From positions 310,001 through 374,000 of the forward strand of contig NZ_AP018817.1 in NCBI RefSeq assembly GCF_024349785.1: a DNA stretch of 64,000 nucleotides, given 5' to 3'. The stretch's first letter is position 1. Every line of letters begins with the position of its first letter. This DNA is from Sphingomonas bisphenolicum (GTDB taxonomy: Bacteria; Pseudomonadota; Alphaproteobacteria; Sphingomonadales; Sphingomonadaceae). Below the pieces are notes generated by a model. It was not told the origin of the DNA. It made no database searches and saw nothing but the letters and a program-made list of their open reading frames with translations. Made by a program: the position numbers and the translations under genes. Of this stretch, positions 8,636 to 16,324 are shown one piece after another.

Positions 8636-9013
8636 CTAGCGGCCGGCGCGATGATTGAGATCGTGGCCCAGCGCCAGGATGCCGACGCCGATCAGCGTGT
8701 AGACGCCTTCCTGCAGGCCGTGATCCATGGTGAGCGCACCCGCCATCACCCCCAGCCCCAGCGATCCGATCGCCGCGGGCATCATATAACCATGGACCAG
8801 CGCGCCATGGCCGAGCGCCACCGCGCCCAGCAAAATCGCCAGCACCAGCCCGGCCTCGTGGAATATGGGGCTTTCGAAGATTCCGCCCGCCGACGCCAGC
8901 AGGCCCAATATCACCGCCGTGGCGAAGCAATGGGCGACGCACAAGCCCGACAGCGCGATCGCGATGCGATCGATCCGGCCACTCATCAGGGCATGGCGCA
9001 AGGTCAACTTCAT
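8636..9013 (-). CDS. MerC-domain membrane protein
   Basis: A 125-residue integral membrane protein with four predicted helices. Residues about 20-30 (LSGLCVAHCFATAVI) carry the CxxHC pattern of the MerC family, small inner-membrane proteins linked in mer operons to Hg(II) uptake. No merR, merA, merT or merP gene is near, so a mercury role is not supported here. Stand-alone MerC-domain proteins are frequent in sphingomonad chromosomes and may handle other metals or redox chemistry. It lies alone between glpX and a cyclase gene and ends at a shared terminator. Confidence 0.82.
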   Translation of the reverse strand: MKLTLRHALMSGRIDRIAIALSGLCVAHCFATAVILGLLASAGGIFESPIFHEAGLVLAILLGAVALGHGALVHGYMMPAAIGSLGLGVMAGALTMDHGLQEGVYTLIGVGILALGHDLNHRAGR

Positions 9014-9089
9014 GGTTGCGAGTATTTAGGCCAAGCGACCGTAAGTTACAACATAACATTGCAAATTTTCCGCGTCGGCGCGTGGGAGG

Positions 9090-10871
9090 TCAGGCCGCCA
9101 GACGCAGGCAATTGCGGCCGCTATGCTTGGCGCGATAGAGCGCCTTGTCGGCCGCTTCCAGCATCGCCGACCGATCGGACGCGCCGTCCAGTTCGACCAG
9201 CCCGGCGCTGAACGTCACGCCGATGGCCAGCGACGCGCCGACGGTGATCGGCTCGGTCAGGATGGCGCGCAGCCTTTCGCATAGCATGCTCGCCCGGTCG
9301 ACGTCGCTGTCGAGCAGGAGAATGGCGAATTCCTCGCCACCCAGCCGGCCGATGCTGTCGCCCGCGCGCAGGCCAGGCCGCAGCCGTTCCACGAAGGCGC
9401 TCAGCACCCGATCGCCCGCGCCATGGCCGTAGCGATCGTTGACCGCCTTGAAATGGTCGATATCGATCAGCAGCAAGGACGAGCGGGCGCCGATGGCGAC
9501 GCGCTCGATCTCGCGGTCCAGTTTGTCGAGGAAGGCCCGGCGACTGTCCGCCCCGGTCAGAGAATCGCGCGCGGCGACCTGTTGCAGCGCGCGCTGACGC
9601 GCTTTGTGCCGCGACATGTCGCGGATCATGCTCACTACGCCGCTCGGCAGGCCGCGTTCGTCGATCATGGCGCGGTTCACCATCTCGCACCATTCCAGCC
9701 CGTCGGTCGATACCAGCGGCCGGAACTCGACCTTGTGCACCGCGCCCGGCTGTTCCAGCGCGAGACGATGGGTCGCGATCACGGTGGCGCGATCGTGCGG
9801 GTCGACCAGATTGGCGACCGCCTGCCCGACCAGCAGGTCCGCGGCGCAGCCGATCTGCTCAGTCGCCGATGGCGACGCATATTGGATCGTGCCGTCCAGG
9901 CTGATGTGCAGCACCACGTCGCCGCTATATTCGGCCATGGCGCGATACCGCGCCTCGCTCTGCTGCAACATCAGGAACAATCGCTTGCGCGCTGCCAGCT
10001 CGACGGCAGCCGGCATACATAGCAGGAAGCTGAGCGCGAGATAGAATTGGAAGAACTGGATGCGGTCGCCCGTCGAACCGGGAACCCAGGTCAGCGGGCC
10101 GACCCCCGCCATGGTCGCACTGCCGCCGATCGCGGCCAGCAGGATGATCGCCGCCGCCGACCCCATATGGCCGACCCTAAAGGCGATCAGCACCAGCGGC
10201 AGCAGCGGCGCGAACAGCAGCGGATAGCGCGCCCAAAAGAAGACGTGGACGGTCGTCAGCGCGAACAGGCCGAGTAACAGCACCGCCTCCAGCTTCGTTC
10301 GGTTCGAGGCCTCGTCCATCCATCGCCGGAATTCGCCCTGCAACGCCATGATCAGAATCGGCGCGCAGGTCAGCCCGCCCAGGACATGGCCGGTATACCA
10401 TTGCACGAAGGAATGGCCGAAGGACACGGGCGTCAGGGCCGACGCCACCAGCGCTGCGGCGACGCCCGACACCATGTTGGCGACGCCGCACAACGCCACG
10501 ATGAACACGATCAGCGGGCGAATCGATCCGGTCACCATCCGGTCGGCCACGAACCAGCGGCATAGCACGGCCACGATCAGCGATTCGACGATGTTGATAG
10601 CCGCCATGGGCAGCGCGGCGAGAGGCCCCATGCCGAAGCAGGCGGTCGCGATGGCGCTGGCGATGCCGCAGGCGATGATCGCGCGCGGCCAATGGGCGGT
10701 GCGCGATGTCAGCAGTTCCGCCATCAGGAAGGCGTTGGCGCCCCAGATGAACGCCAATCCGCCCTCAAAGCGCGACAGCATGAGCGCAAGCGACGCCACC
10801 ACGAAATAGACGCAGCCGGTGGCGACCGATCCGATCCAGGAGGGAGATTGGCGAAGAGCGGTGCGCGACAT
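9090..10871 (-). CDS. MASE1-PAS-GGDEF diguanylate cyclase
   Basis: A 593-residue membrane sensor that should make cyclic-di-GMP. The N-terminal 290 residues form a MASE1-like integral membrane region with about eight helices. A PAS domain spans about 305-420 (ARYRAMAEYSGDVVLHISLDGTIQYASPS). The GGDEF domain spans about 430-593, with active-site GGEEF and the product-inhibition I-site RAGD exactly five residues upstream, so it looks both active and feedback-controlled. It stands alone with no cognate regulator beside it. The signal sensed by MASE1 or PAS is unknown. Confidence 0.93.
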   Translation of the reverse strand: MSRTALRQSPSWIGSVATGCVYFVVASLALMLSRFEGGLAFIWGANAFLMAELLTSRTAHWPRAIIACGIASAIATACFGMGPLAALPMAAINIVESLIVAVLCRWFVADRMVTGSIRPLIVFIVALCGVANMVSGVAAALVASALTPVSFGHSFVQWYTGHVLGGLTCAPILIMALQGEFRRWMDEASNRTKLEAVLLLGLFALTTVHVFFWARYPLLFAPLLPLVLIAFRVGHMGSAAAIILLAAIGGSATMAGVGPLTWVPGSTGDRIQFFQFYLALSFLLCMPAAVELAARKRLFLMLQQSEARYRAMAEYSGDVVLHISLDGTIQYASPSATEQIGCAADLLVGQAVANLVDPHDRATVIATHRLALEQPGAVHKVEFRPLVSTDGLEWCEMVNRAMIDERGLPSGVVSMIRDMSRHKARQRALQQVAARDSLTGADSRRAFLDKLDREIERVAIGARSSLLLIDIDHFKAVNDRYGHGAGDRVLSAFVERLRPGLRAGDSIGRLGGEEFAILLLDSDVDRASMLCERLRAILTEPITVGASLAIGVTFSAGLVELDGASDRSAMLEAADKALYRAKHSGRNCLRLAA

Positions 10872-10963
10872 GATGGGCCAGTGCTAGGCGCTCATCGTTA
10901 ATATTTGCTCACGACCGATCCGGTCATGTGGAGGAGAAGACCCGCGAAATCCGGGGCGCCGCT

Positions 10964-12430
10964 TTATTCCGCCTGCGCCAGCACAGCGCGCCACCCCGCC
11001 AGCCGCTGCGCCCGCACCTGCGCCGACATCAGCGGCGTAAATGGCGTCGCCGCCGACGCGATGCCGGCCGCCGCCTCCAGCGAAGGGAACAGGCCGGCCC
11101 CGACGCCCGCCAGCATGGCCGCGCCCCGCGCCGTCGTCTCGACATCGGCGGGTCGTTCGACCGTCAGGTCCAGCATGTCGGCCATGTCCTGCGCGATCCA
11201 GTCGTTGGCGCTCATCCCGCCATCGATCCGCAGCGTCCGCCACGGCGCGCCGTCGGCGGCAAAGGCGGCGGCCAGGTCATGCACCTGATGCGCCATCGAT
11301 TCGAGCGCGGCGCGCACGATATGCGCTTTGCCCGTCCCATGGGTCAGCCCGCTGATGACGCCGGTCGCCTCCGGCCGCCAGTGCGGCGCGCCCAGGCCGG
11401 ACAGGGCGGGCAGCAGGAAGACCCCGCCATTGTCGGGCACGGAGCGGGCGATCGCATCGGTATCGACCGCCGCCGCGATCAGGCCGATCCGGTCGCGCAG
11501 CCACTGGATCAGGCTGCCGGCGACGAAGATCGATCCTTCGAGCGCATAGTGGCGCCGCCCGTCCATCTGGCACAGCACCGTGCCGAGCAGCCGGTTTGCG
11601 GATGCCGGCACCACCGCCCCCACCGGCGCCAGCACGAACGCCCCGGTCCCCAGGGTCGCCTTGACCGCGCCCGCCGCCAGGCATCCTTGCCCGATGGTCG
11701 CCGCCTGCTGATCGCCGGCCAGTCCGCAGACCCGGATCGGTCCACCCAGCCAATCCGGCAGGGTTGCGCCGAAATCGCCCGCATTGTCGACGATCTCCGG
11801 CAAGGCCGCGCCCGGCACGCCGAACAGGGCGCATAGTTCGGCGTCCCATCCCGTGCCGTCCAGCGCCATCAACTGCGTCCGGCTGGCATTGCTGGCGTCG
11901 CTGATATGCAGCCCGCCGGTCAGCTTCCACACCAGCCAGCTTTCGATCGTGCCCAGCGCCAGTCCATGTCCGGCCGCGGCCACTTCGGGGCGGTGGTTGA
12001 TCATCCAGCGCATCTTGGTCGCGGAGAAATAGGGATCGATGACGAGGCCCGTGCGCTGCTGGACCAGCGCCTCATGGCCCTGCGCCCGCAGGGCCGCGCA
12101 ATGATCGGCCGTGCGCCGGTCCTGCCACACGATCGCCCGACCGATCGGATCGCCCGTGCGCCGGTGCCAGGCGACCACCGTCTCGCGCTGGTTGGCGATG
12201 CCGATCGCGGCGATGCGGTCGGCTCCCCCGGCACGGTCCACCATCTGCCGCGCGCATGCCAGCGTGTGCGTCCAGATTTCCGCCGCATCCTGTTCGACCC
12301 AGCCGGGTTGCGGATAATATTGGGTCAGGTCCGCCTGCGCGGTCGCGATCCGCGCACCATCGGGGGCATAGAGCATAGCGCGGGTCGACGTCGTCCCCGC
12401 GTCCAGCACCAGCAGATGACGTTCGCTCAC
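10964..12430 (-). CDS. glpK: Glycerol kinase
   Basis: A 488-residue FGGY-family kinase that phosphorylates glycerol to sn-glycerol 3-phosphate. The phosphate-binding LVLDAGTTSTRAMLY is at about residues 6-20. AIVWQDRRT, GTIESWLVWKLTGG and TLGTGAFVL follow. The C-terminal half has IDGGMSANDWIAQDMADML. The open frame runs far upstream through glpD, but the GTG at 12430 is the sensible start: it overlaps the glpD stop in a GTGA arrangement, which indicates translational coupling. glpD-glpK therefore form a glycerol catabolism operon. No glpF or glpR is visible. Confidence 0.95.
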   Translation of the reverse strand: MSERHLLVLDAGTTSTRAMLYAPDGARIATAQADLTQYYPQPGWVEQDAAEIWTHTLACARQMVDRAGGADRIAAIGIANQRETVVAWHRRTGDPIGRAIVWQDRRTADHCAALRAQGHEALVQQRTGLVIDPYFSATKMRWMINHRPEVAAAGHGLALGTIESWLVWKLTGGLHISDASNASRTQLMALDGTGWDAELCALFGVPGAALPEIVDNAGDFGATLPDWLGGPIRVCGLAGDQQAATIGQGCLAAGAVKATLGTGAFVLAPVGAVVPASANRLLGTVLCQMDGRRHYALEGSIFVAGSLIQWLRDRIGLIAAAVDTDAIARSVPDNGGVFLLPALSGLGAPHWRPEATGVISGLTHGTGKAHIVRAALESMAHQVHDLAAAFAADGAPWRTLRIDGGMSANDWIAQDMADMLDLTVERPADVETTARGAAMLAGVGAGLFPSLEAAAGIASAATPFTPLMSAQVRAQRLAGWRAVLAQAE

Positions 12431-13929
12431 AGCCTCTCCTCCAGCCAGCGCTCCAGCCGCGCGACTTGCGGCCGGTCCAGTCGCAGCCCCAGCTTGCTCC
12501 GCCGCCAGAGCATGTCCTCGCTGGTCTGCGCCCATTCGCGCGTCACCATATGCGCCGCCTCCGCTTCGCTCAGGCCATGGCCGAAGTCCAGCCCCAGCGC
12601 CGACGCGTCTTTCGCCTCCCCCAGCCACAACCGCGCCTGCGTGCCATAAGCGCGCGCGATCCGATCGACCGTCGTCGGCTCCAGAAAGGGATAGTCGCGC
12701 GCCAGCCCGGCGATCAGGTCCGCAAGGCCGGTCATCGGAAAATCGCCGCCGGGCAAGGGCGCAGCGGCGGTCCAGTCGTCGCCCTTGAGCGCGGGCAAAT
12801 GGGGCTTGAGCATATCCACCGCCTCCGCCGCCAGGTGGCGATAGGTGGTGATCTTGCCGCCAAAGACGCTGAGCAGCGGCGGTGCGCCCTCCCCGTCCAG
12901 TTCCAGGCGATAGCCGCGCGTCGCCGCTTCGGGTTTGGCCGATCCGTCGTCGACCAGCGGCCGCACCCCGGCATAGGACCAGACGACGTCGGCCGGCCTG
13001 ATCGAACGCGCGAAATAGCGATTCGCGCCCTCGCACAGATAGGCGATCTCCTCGGCGCTCGGGGCGACATGGTCCAGCCCGCCGTCATGATCGCGGTCGG
13101 TCGTGCCGATCAGCGTGAAGTCGCGCTCATAGGGGATGGCGAAGAAGATACGGCCGTCGGGCAACTGGAAAAAATAGGCGAAGCCATGATCGAACAGGCG
13201 CGGCACGACGATATGCGATCCACGCACCAGCCGCATATGCCGGTCGGTCGGCCGATCGGCGCGGTGGAGCAGGTCGAGCACGGCCGGACCGGTCGCGTTC
13301 ACCACCGCGCGGGCATGAACGACCTCTTCGCCGCGTTGCGATTGCGTCACGATCCGCCAATGACCATCGGCGCGCGCCAGCCGGACGACAGCGGTGCGGG
13401 TGCGCACATCAGCGCTCCGATCGGCGGCATCGCGCGCGTTGAGCACGACCAGCCGGGCGTCGTCGACCCATCCGTCCGAATAGCAATAGCCCGGCCCGAA
13501 GCCGGCTTTCAGCGCAGCGCCCGCAGGATGGCGACGCAGGTCGATCGCCTGCGTCGCGGGCAAGGCGCGACGGCCGCCGATATGGTCGTAGAGAAACAGG
13601 CCCAGCCGCAGCATCCAGCGCGGCCGAAGACCGCGTGTCCAGGGCAGGACGAAGCGCATCGGGTGGATGATGTGCGGCGCGATGCCCCAGAGCCGTTCGC
13701 GCTCGGCCAGCGATTCGCGCACCAGAGCGAATTCATAATGCTCCAGATAGCGCAGGCCGCCGTGGATCAGCTTGGTGGACGCCGACGATGTGCCGCTGGC
13801 GAGGTCGCCTTGCTCCAGCAACAGCACGCGCGCGCCGCGCCCGGCCGCGTCGCGGGCGATGCCGCAGCCATTCACCCCGCCGCCAATGACGGCCAGGTCG
13901 TAGATGTCGGCTCTTGGCGTCTCGTTCAC
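12427..13929 (-). CDS. glpD: Aerobic glycerol-3-phosphate dehydrogenase
   Basis: A 500-residue FAD enzyme that oxidises glycerol 3-phosphate to dihydroxyacetone phosphate and feeds electrons to quinone at the inner membrane. The N-terminal FAD motif VIGGGVNGCGIARDAAGRG (about residues 14-32) and the following LLLEQGDLASGTSSASTKLIHGGLRYLE are classic GlpD features. PYERDFTLIGTTD and the C-terminal DAO domain with FGGKITTYR are also present. The length matches E. coli GlpD (501). It precedes glpK with a 4-bp stop-start overlap, and together they take glycerol to glycolysis. Confidence 0.96.
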   Translation of the reverse strand: MNETPRADIYDLAVIGGGVNGCGIARDAAGRGARVLLLEQGDLASGTSSASTKLIHGGLRYLEHYEFALVRESLAERERLWGIAPHIIHPMRFVLPWTRGLRPRWMLRLGLFLYDHIGGRRALPATQAIDLRRHPAGAALKAGFGPGYCYSDGWVDDARLVVLNARDAADRSADVRTRTAVVRLARADGHWRIVTQSQRGEEVVHARAVVNATGPAVLDLLHRADRPTDRHMRLVRGSHIVVPRLFDHGFAYFFQLPDGRIFFAIPYERDFTLIGTTDRDHDGGLDHVAPSAEEIAYLCEGANRYFARSIRPADVVWSYAGVRPLVDDGSAKPEAATRGYRLELDGEGAPPLLSVFGGKITTYRHLAAEAVDMLKPHLPALKGDDWTAAAPLPGGDFPMTGLADLIAGLARDYPFLEPTTVDRIARAYGTQARLWLGEAKDASALGLDFGHGLSEAEAAHMVTREWAQTSEDMLWRRSKLGLRLDRPQVARLERWLEERL

Positions 13930-14016
13930 GCCTGCCGGTGTAGGATGGGCAGGCGCGCGAGGGAACCGCGAAAACCATGGCCGGCGACGGCAGGCGATGC
14001 CGCGCCGCCGCCGGGC

Positions 14017-14041
14017 TTTCGCCAGTCCCCAGGCGAAAGAC
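14017..14041 (-). terminator. Hairpin downstream of Ser/Asp-rich gene
   Basis: An 8-bp stem CTTTCGCC/GGCGAAAG with an 8-nt loop lies just past the stop codon at 14045. No T-tract follows, so it is only a possible terminator. Confidence 0.35.
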
Positions 14042-14044
14042 GGG

Positions 14045-14641
14045 TCAGGCCAGACTGTCGATCACCAGCCCGCTGTTGCTGCTGTCGGTGCTGCTCGCCG
14101 CGTTGCCGTACAGCGACTGCGACAGGCTGCTGCGCAAATTTTCAAGGAAGGCGATGATCGAATCCAACTGCTCGGTCGCGCTGGTCGCATCGGTGCTGGT
14201 CGTGCTGCTGTCGTCTGTCGATTCCGACGGCGGCGGGCCGGGTGGCGGGCCGCGCATCGGGCCGGGGCCGCCGACGCCGCCCATCCCCTCTATGCCGAAG
14301 CCTTCCTCGCCACTGGCATCCGCGGTTTCCGTCGCGCCACCCGGTCCCTGCGCGAAGAAGCTTTGCAGCGCCGTGGCCTGGTCCTCGGTCAGCGTCCCGG
14401 CCGATAGCTGATCGTCGATCAGCGAATCGATCCGATCCTTCATCGCCGACGGATCGAGCCGCGCACTGCCTTCGCTCGCCGAGGTGGACAGTGCAGTGTC
14501 GATCGAATCGAGCGCCGTTTCCAGCGCATCGCCATCGACCGACGACAATGATCCCGTCTCGACGGCGGCGCCGATCTTGCGGTCCATCATCGCGCGGGGC
14601 GATGGCGGCATGTTCATAGTGTAGCTGTTGATACTGGTCAT
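14045..14641 (-). CDS. Hypothetical acidic Ser/Asp-rich protein with helical repeats
   Basis: A 198-residue protein of unknown function with no signal peptide. Two related helical blocks are visible. One lies around residues 21-52 (IGAAVETGSLSSVDGDALE) and one around 66-95 (IDSLIDDQLSAGTLTEDQATA). Both have the pattern helix, small-residue turn with acidic residues, helix, which loosely recalls EF-hand-like or helix-turn-helix repeats. A flexible Gly/Pro-rich stretch (about 110-140) and a Ser/Thr/Asp stretch follow. The ATG at 14641 is preferred over a GTG five codons upstream because GGGGA precedes it. Its promoter region is notably AT-rich. Confidence 0.65.
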   Translation of the reverse strand: MTSINSYTMNMPPSPRAMMDRKIGAAVETGSLSSVDGDALETALDSIDTALSTSASEGSARLDPSAMKDRIDSLIDDQLSAGTLTEDQATALQSFFAQGPGGATETADASGEEGFGIEGMGGVGGPGPMRGPPPGPPPSESTDDSSTTSTDATSATEQLDSIIAFLENLRSSLSQSLYGNAASSTDSSNSGLVIDSLA

Positions 14642-14703
14642 GATGGAAGTCCCCACTTCGTTTCAGCAGGGCCATGATGCCGACAAGGTCTAAAAAAACC
14701 TTG

Positions 14704-14731
14704 TATTTCAATGTAGTAATTTATTGAAATA
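14704..14731. promoter_or_regulatory. AT-rich palindrome, possible operator
   Basis: A perfect 9-bp inverted repeat TATTTCAAT/ATTGAAATA with a 10-nt spacer lies about 65-90 bp upstream of the Ser/Asp-rich gene and just past clpS. The site stands out in this GC-rich DNA and has the form of a dimeric regulator site. Confidence 0.45.
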
Positions 14732-14774
14732 TAAGCGCTACACGGATCAAGGATCGGTTAACGCCCGGCCCCGG

Positions 14775-15113
14775 TCAGGCCTTTTCCAGCGTGCATTGGA
14801 GCGGATGCTGGTTCTGCCGGGCGAAATCCATCACCTGGTTGACCTTGGTCTCGGCGACCTCATAGCTGAAGATGCCGCACACGCCGACGCCGCGCTGGTG
14901 GACATGCAGCATCACCCGCGTCGCTTCCTCCATATCCATGCGGAAGAAGCTCTGCAGCACATGCACGACGAACTCCATCGGCGTATAGTCGTCGTTGAGC
15001 ATCAGCACCTTGTAGAGCGAGGGCTTCTTGGTGCGGGTGCGCGTCCGGGTGGCGATGCCGACGCTGGGACCGCCCGGTCCCTCGCCCTGATCGTCCGGAT
15101 GCTGGCCGGCCAT
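14775..15113 (-). CDS. clpS: ATP-dependent Clp protease adaptor ClpS
   Basis: A ClpS adaptor of about 112 residues that delivers N-degron substrates to ClpAP. The flexible N-terminus is followed by the core fold from about residue 30. [21 protein letters not shown] contains the Asn-Asp-Asp substrate-pocket residues, and [24 protein letters not shown] is the ClpA-binding side with the conserved His. The frame is open to 15185, with another ATG at 15152. I prefer 15113 because MAGQHPDDQ matches the usual family N-terminus as I remember it, though no start has a strong ribosome site. No clpA is adjacent. Confidence 0.92.
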   Translation of the reverse strand: MAGQHPDDQGEGPGGPSVGIATRTRTRTKKPSLYKVLMLNDDYTPMEFVVHVLQSFFRMDMEEATRVMLHVHQRGVGVCGIFSYEVAETKVNQVMDFARQNQHPLQCTLEKA

Positions 15114-15240
15114 CGCAACGGGGCCTGCATGGGATGTGGTAAGGCTGTTCATGATGCCCGAGGATATGGCGATTTGCCGGCCCATGGCAAGGGGCCGGAC
15201 AATCGATCCGGGTGGGTGGGACGATATTTCAGCTTCAATG

Positions 15241-15278
15241 CAAAGGGGCGCCGCTTCCCCGAAGGAAGCGACGCCCCT
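15241..15278 (-). terminator. Terminator of phasin gene
   Basis: A long stem with arms at 15244-15258 and 15264-15278 (AGGGGCG and CGCTTCC blocks around one mismatch) lies about 28 bp past the phasin stop codon. On the minus strand it is followed by TTTG, a short T-tract. Confidence 0.6.
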
Positions 15279-15305
15279 GCGCTATGACGATAAAAGTGCG
15301 ACCGA

Positions 15306-16184
15306 TCAGGCGGCCAGCGACTTCACCTTGTCGGTCACCAGATTCACGCGGGCGGTCAGCGGCTGAGCGACGTCGCCGGCCAGCTTCATGAACGCTTCGC
15401 TGCTCTTGGCGGCTTCCTTGGCGAACTCGTCGAAGCTGCTCGAAAAGAGCTGGCTCTGCAGCTGGAAGAATTCGGTCGGCGTCTTGACGGTCGAGAAGGT
15501 CTTGAACGACGCGGTCGCCTTTTCGAAATTCTTGCGGCTGTAATCGACGGCTTCCTGGCCGAGCGTTTCCATGCCCTTGGCGGCGATCTTGCCGGATTCG
15601 ACCAGCGCTTCGACATTGCCCTTGGCGATGTCGCTGAATTCTTCGATCGCCTTGGTCGACTTCTCGACGCTGGCCTTGGCCTTCTCGTTCAGGTCGGCAT
15701 AGGCCGTTTCGAACTTGGCCTTGGTGTCTTCGGCGAACTTCTTACCGGTTTCGATGACGTCGTTCATGATCTTGGTTCCTTCTGCGGGCAGCGGCTGGGT
15801 CGCGATGGTTTCGGCCTTGGCCAGGCTCTCTGTAATTTCGGGTTCGGGCGCGGCGTCCACCGCAGTCGTGGCGGCGGCGACCGCGACCGGGTCGGCCTTT
15901 TCGGTCGGGATCTCGACAGGCTCGGCCTTCGACGAAGGCGTCGGAGCGGGCGTGGGCGTCGGGGTCGGCGTGGGCGTCGGGGCAGGAGTCGGCGCTGGCT
16001 CCTTCTGCGGATTGGTATCGATCGGCTTTACCGCCGCCGAAACCGCCTTCCTGGGCGTGGGCTTTTTTTCAGCCGGGCCACCGATCGCCGCTTCCGCCGC
16101 CTTCAATGCCTCGCTCGCCGACAAGGTCGTCGAGCCGGGCTTGGCGCGCGGGCTGCTCTTCGGGGTCTTTGGTGTAACAGCCAT
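15306..16184 (-). CDS. Phasin family protein
   Basis: A 292-residue phasin, the type of protein that coats polyhydroxyalkanoate granules. The C-terminal half (about 150-290) is a mostly helical Phasin_2 domain with Ala/Lys/Glu-rich amphipathic helices (YADLNEKAKASVEKSTKAIE, VDYSRKNFEKATASFKTF, LFSSSFDEFAKEAAKSSEAF). The N-terminal third is a Lys/Pro/Thr-rich linker with a PT repeat near residue 75, longer than in a minimal phasin. The frame is open to 16238. The ATG at 16184 has GGAGG at the right distance, while the ATG at 16190 abuts it. It follows phaC on the same strand but has its own operator-like upstream region. Confidence 0.9.
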   Translation of the reverse strand: MAVTPKTPKSSPRAKPGSTTLSASEALKAAEAAIGGPAEKKPTPRKAVSAAVKPIDTNPQKEPAPTPAPTPTPTPTPTPAPTPSSKAEPVEIPTEKADPVAVAAATTAVDAAPEPEITESLAKAETIATQPLPAEGTKIMNDVIETGKKFAEDTKAKFETAYADLNEKAKASVEKSTKAIEEFSDIAKGNVEALVESGKIAAKGMETLGQEAVDYSRKNFEKATASFKTFSTVKTPTEFFQLQSQLFSSSFDEFAKEAAKSSEAFMKLAGDVAQPLTARVNLVTDKVKSLAA

Positions 16185-16196
16185 GACCATCCTCCG

Positions 16197-16261
16197 TTTG
16201 TTGCACTGCACAATAAGGGCTTTGCGGGAGTCTTGCAAGAGTTATTGTGCAGTGCAACAAA
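16197..16261. promoter_or_regulatory. 20-bp inverted repeat upstream of phasin, candidate PhaR operator
   Basis: Two perfect 20-bp arms (16197-16216 and 16242-16261) flank a 25-nt spacer immediately upstream of the phasin ribosome site. Each arm contains TTGTTGCACTGCACAA. PHA-responsive PhaR repressors of alphaproteobacteria are known to bind TGC/GCA-rich sites near phasin genes, which fits, but PhaR itself is not in the window. The long loop and lack of T-tract argue against a terminator of phaC. Confidence 0.65.
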
Positions 16262-16324
16262 ATTGAAACGGACGGTTCGACCACTTGCCGGCACGATTGG
16301 CCGAAAAGCCCATATCACCGGGCT

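Noticed and set aside
12431..13036. N-terminal extension of glpK in the same frame through glpD
   Set aside because: The added 200 residues do not match glycerol kinases; GTG 12430, overlapping the glpD stop, gives the normal length.
12466..14157. A 563-codon plus-strand frame opposite glpD
   Set aside because: glpD is unmistakable; the frame is a GC-driven shadow.
15940..16000. GTGGGCGTCGGGGTCGG-type repeats as a possible CRISPR or VNTR
   Set aside because: They encode the PT repeat in the phasin linker in frame; there are no unique spacers of CRISPR type.
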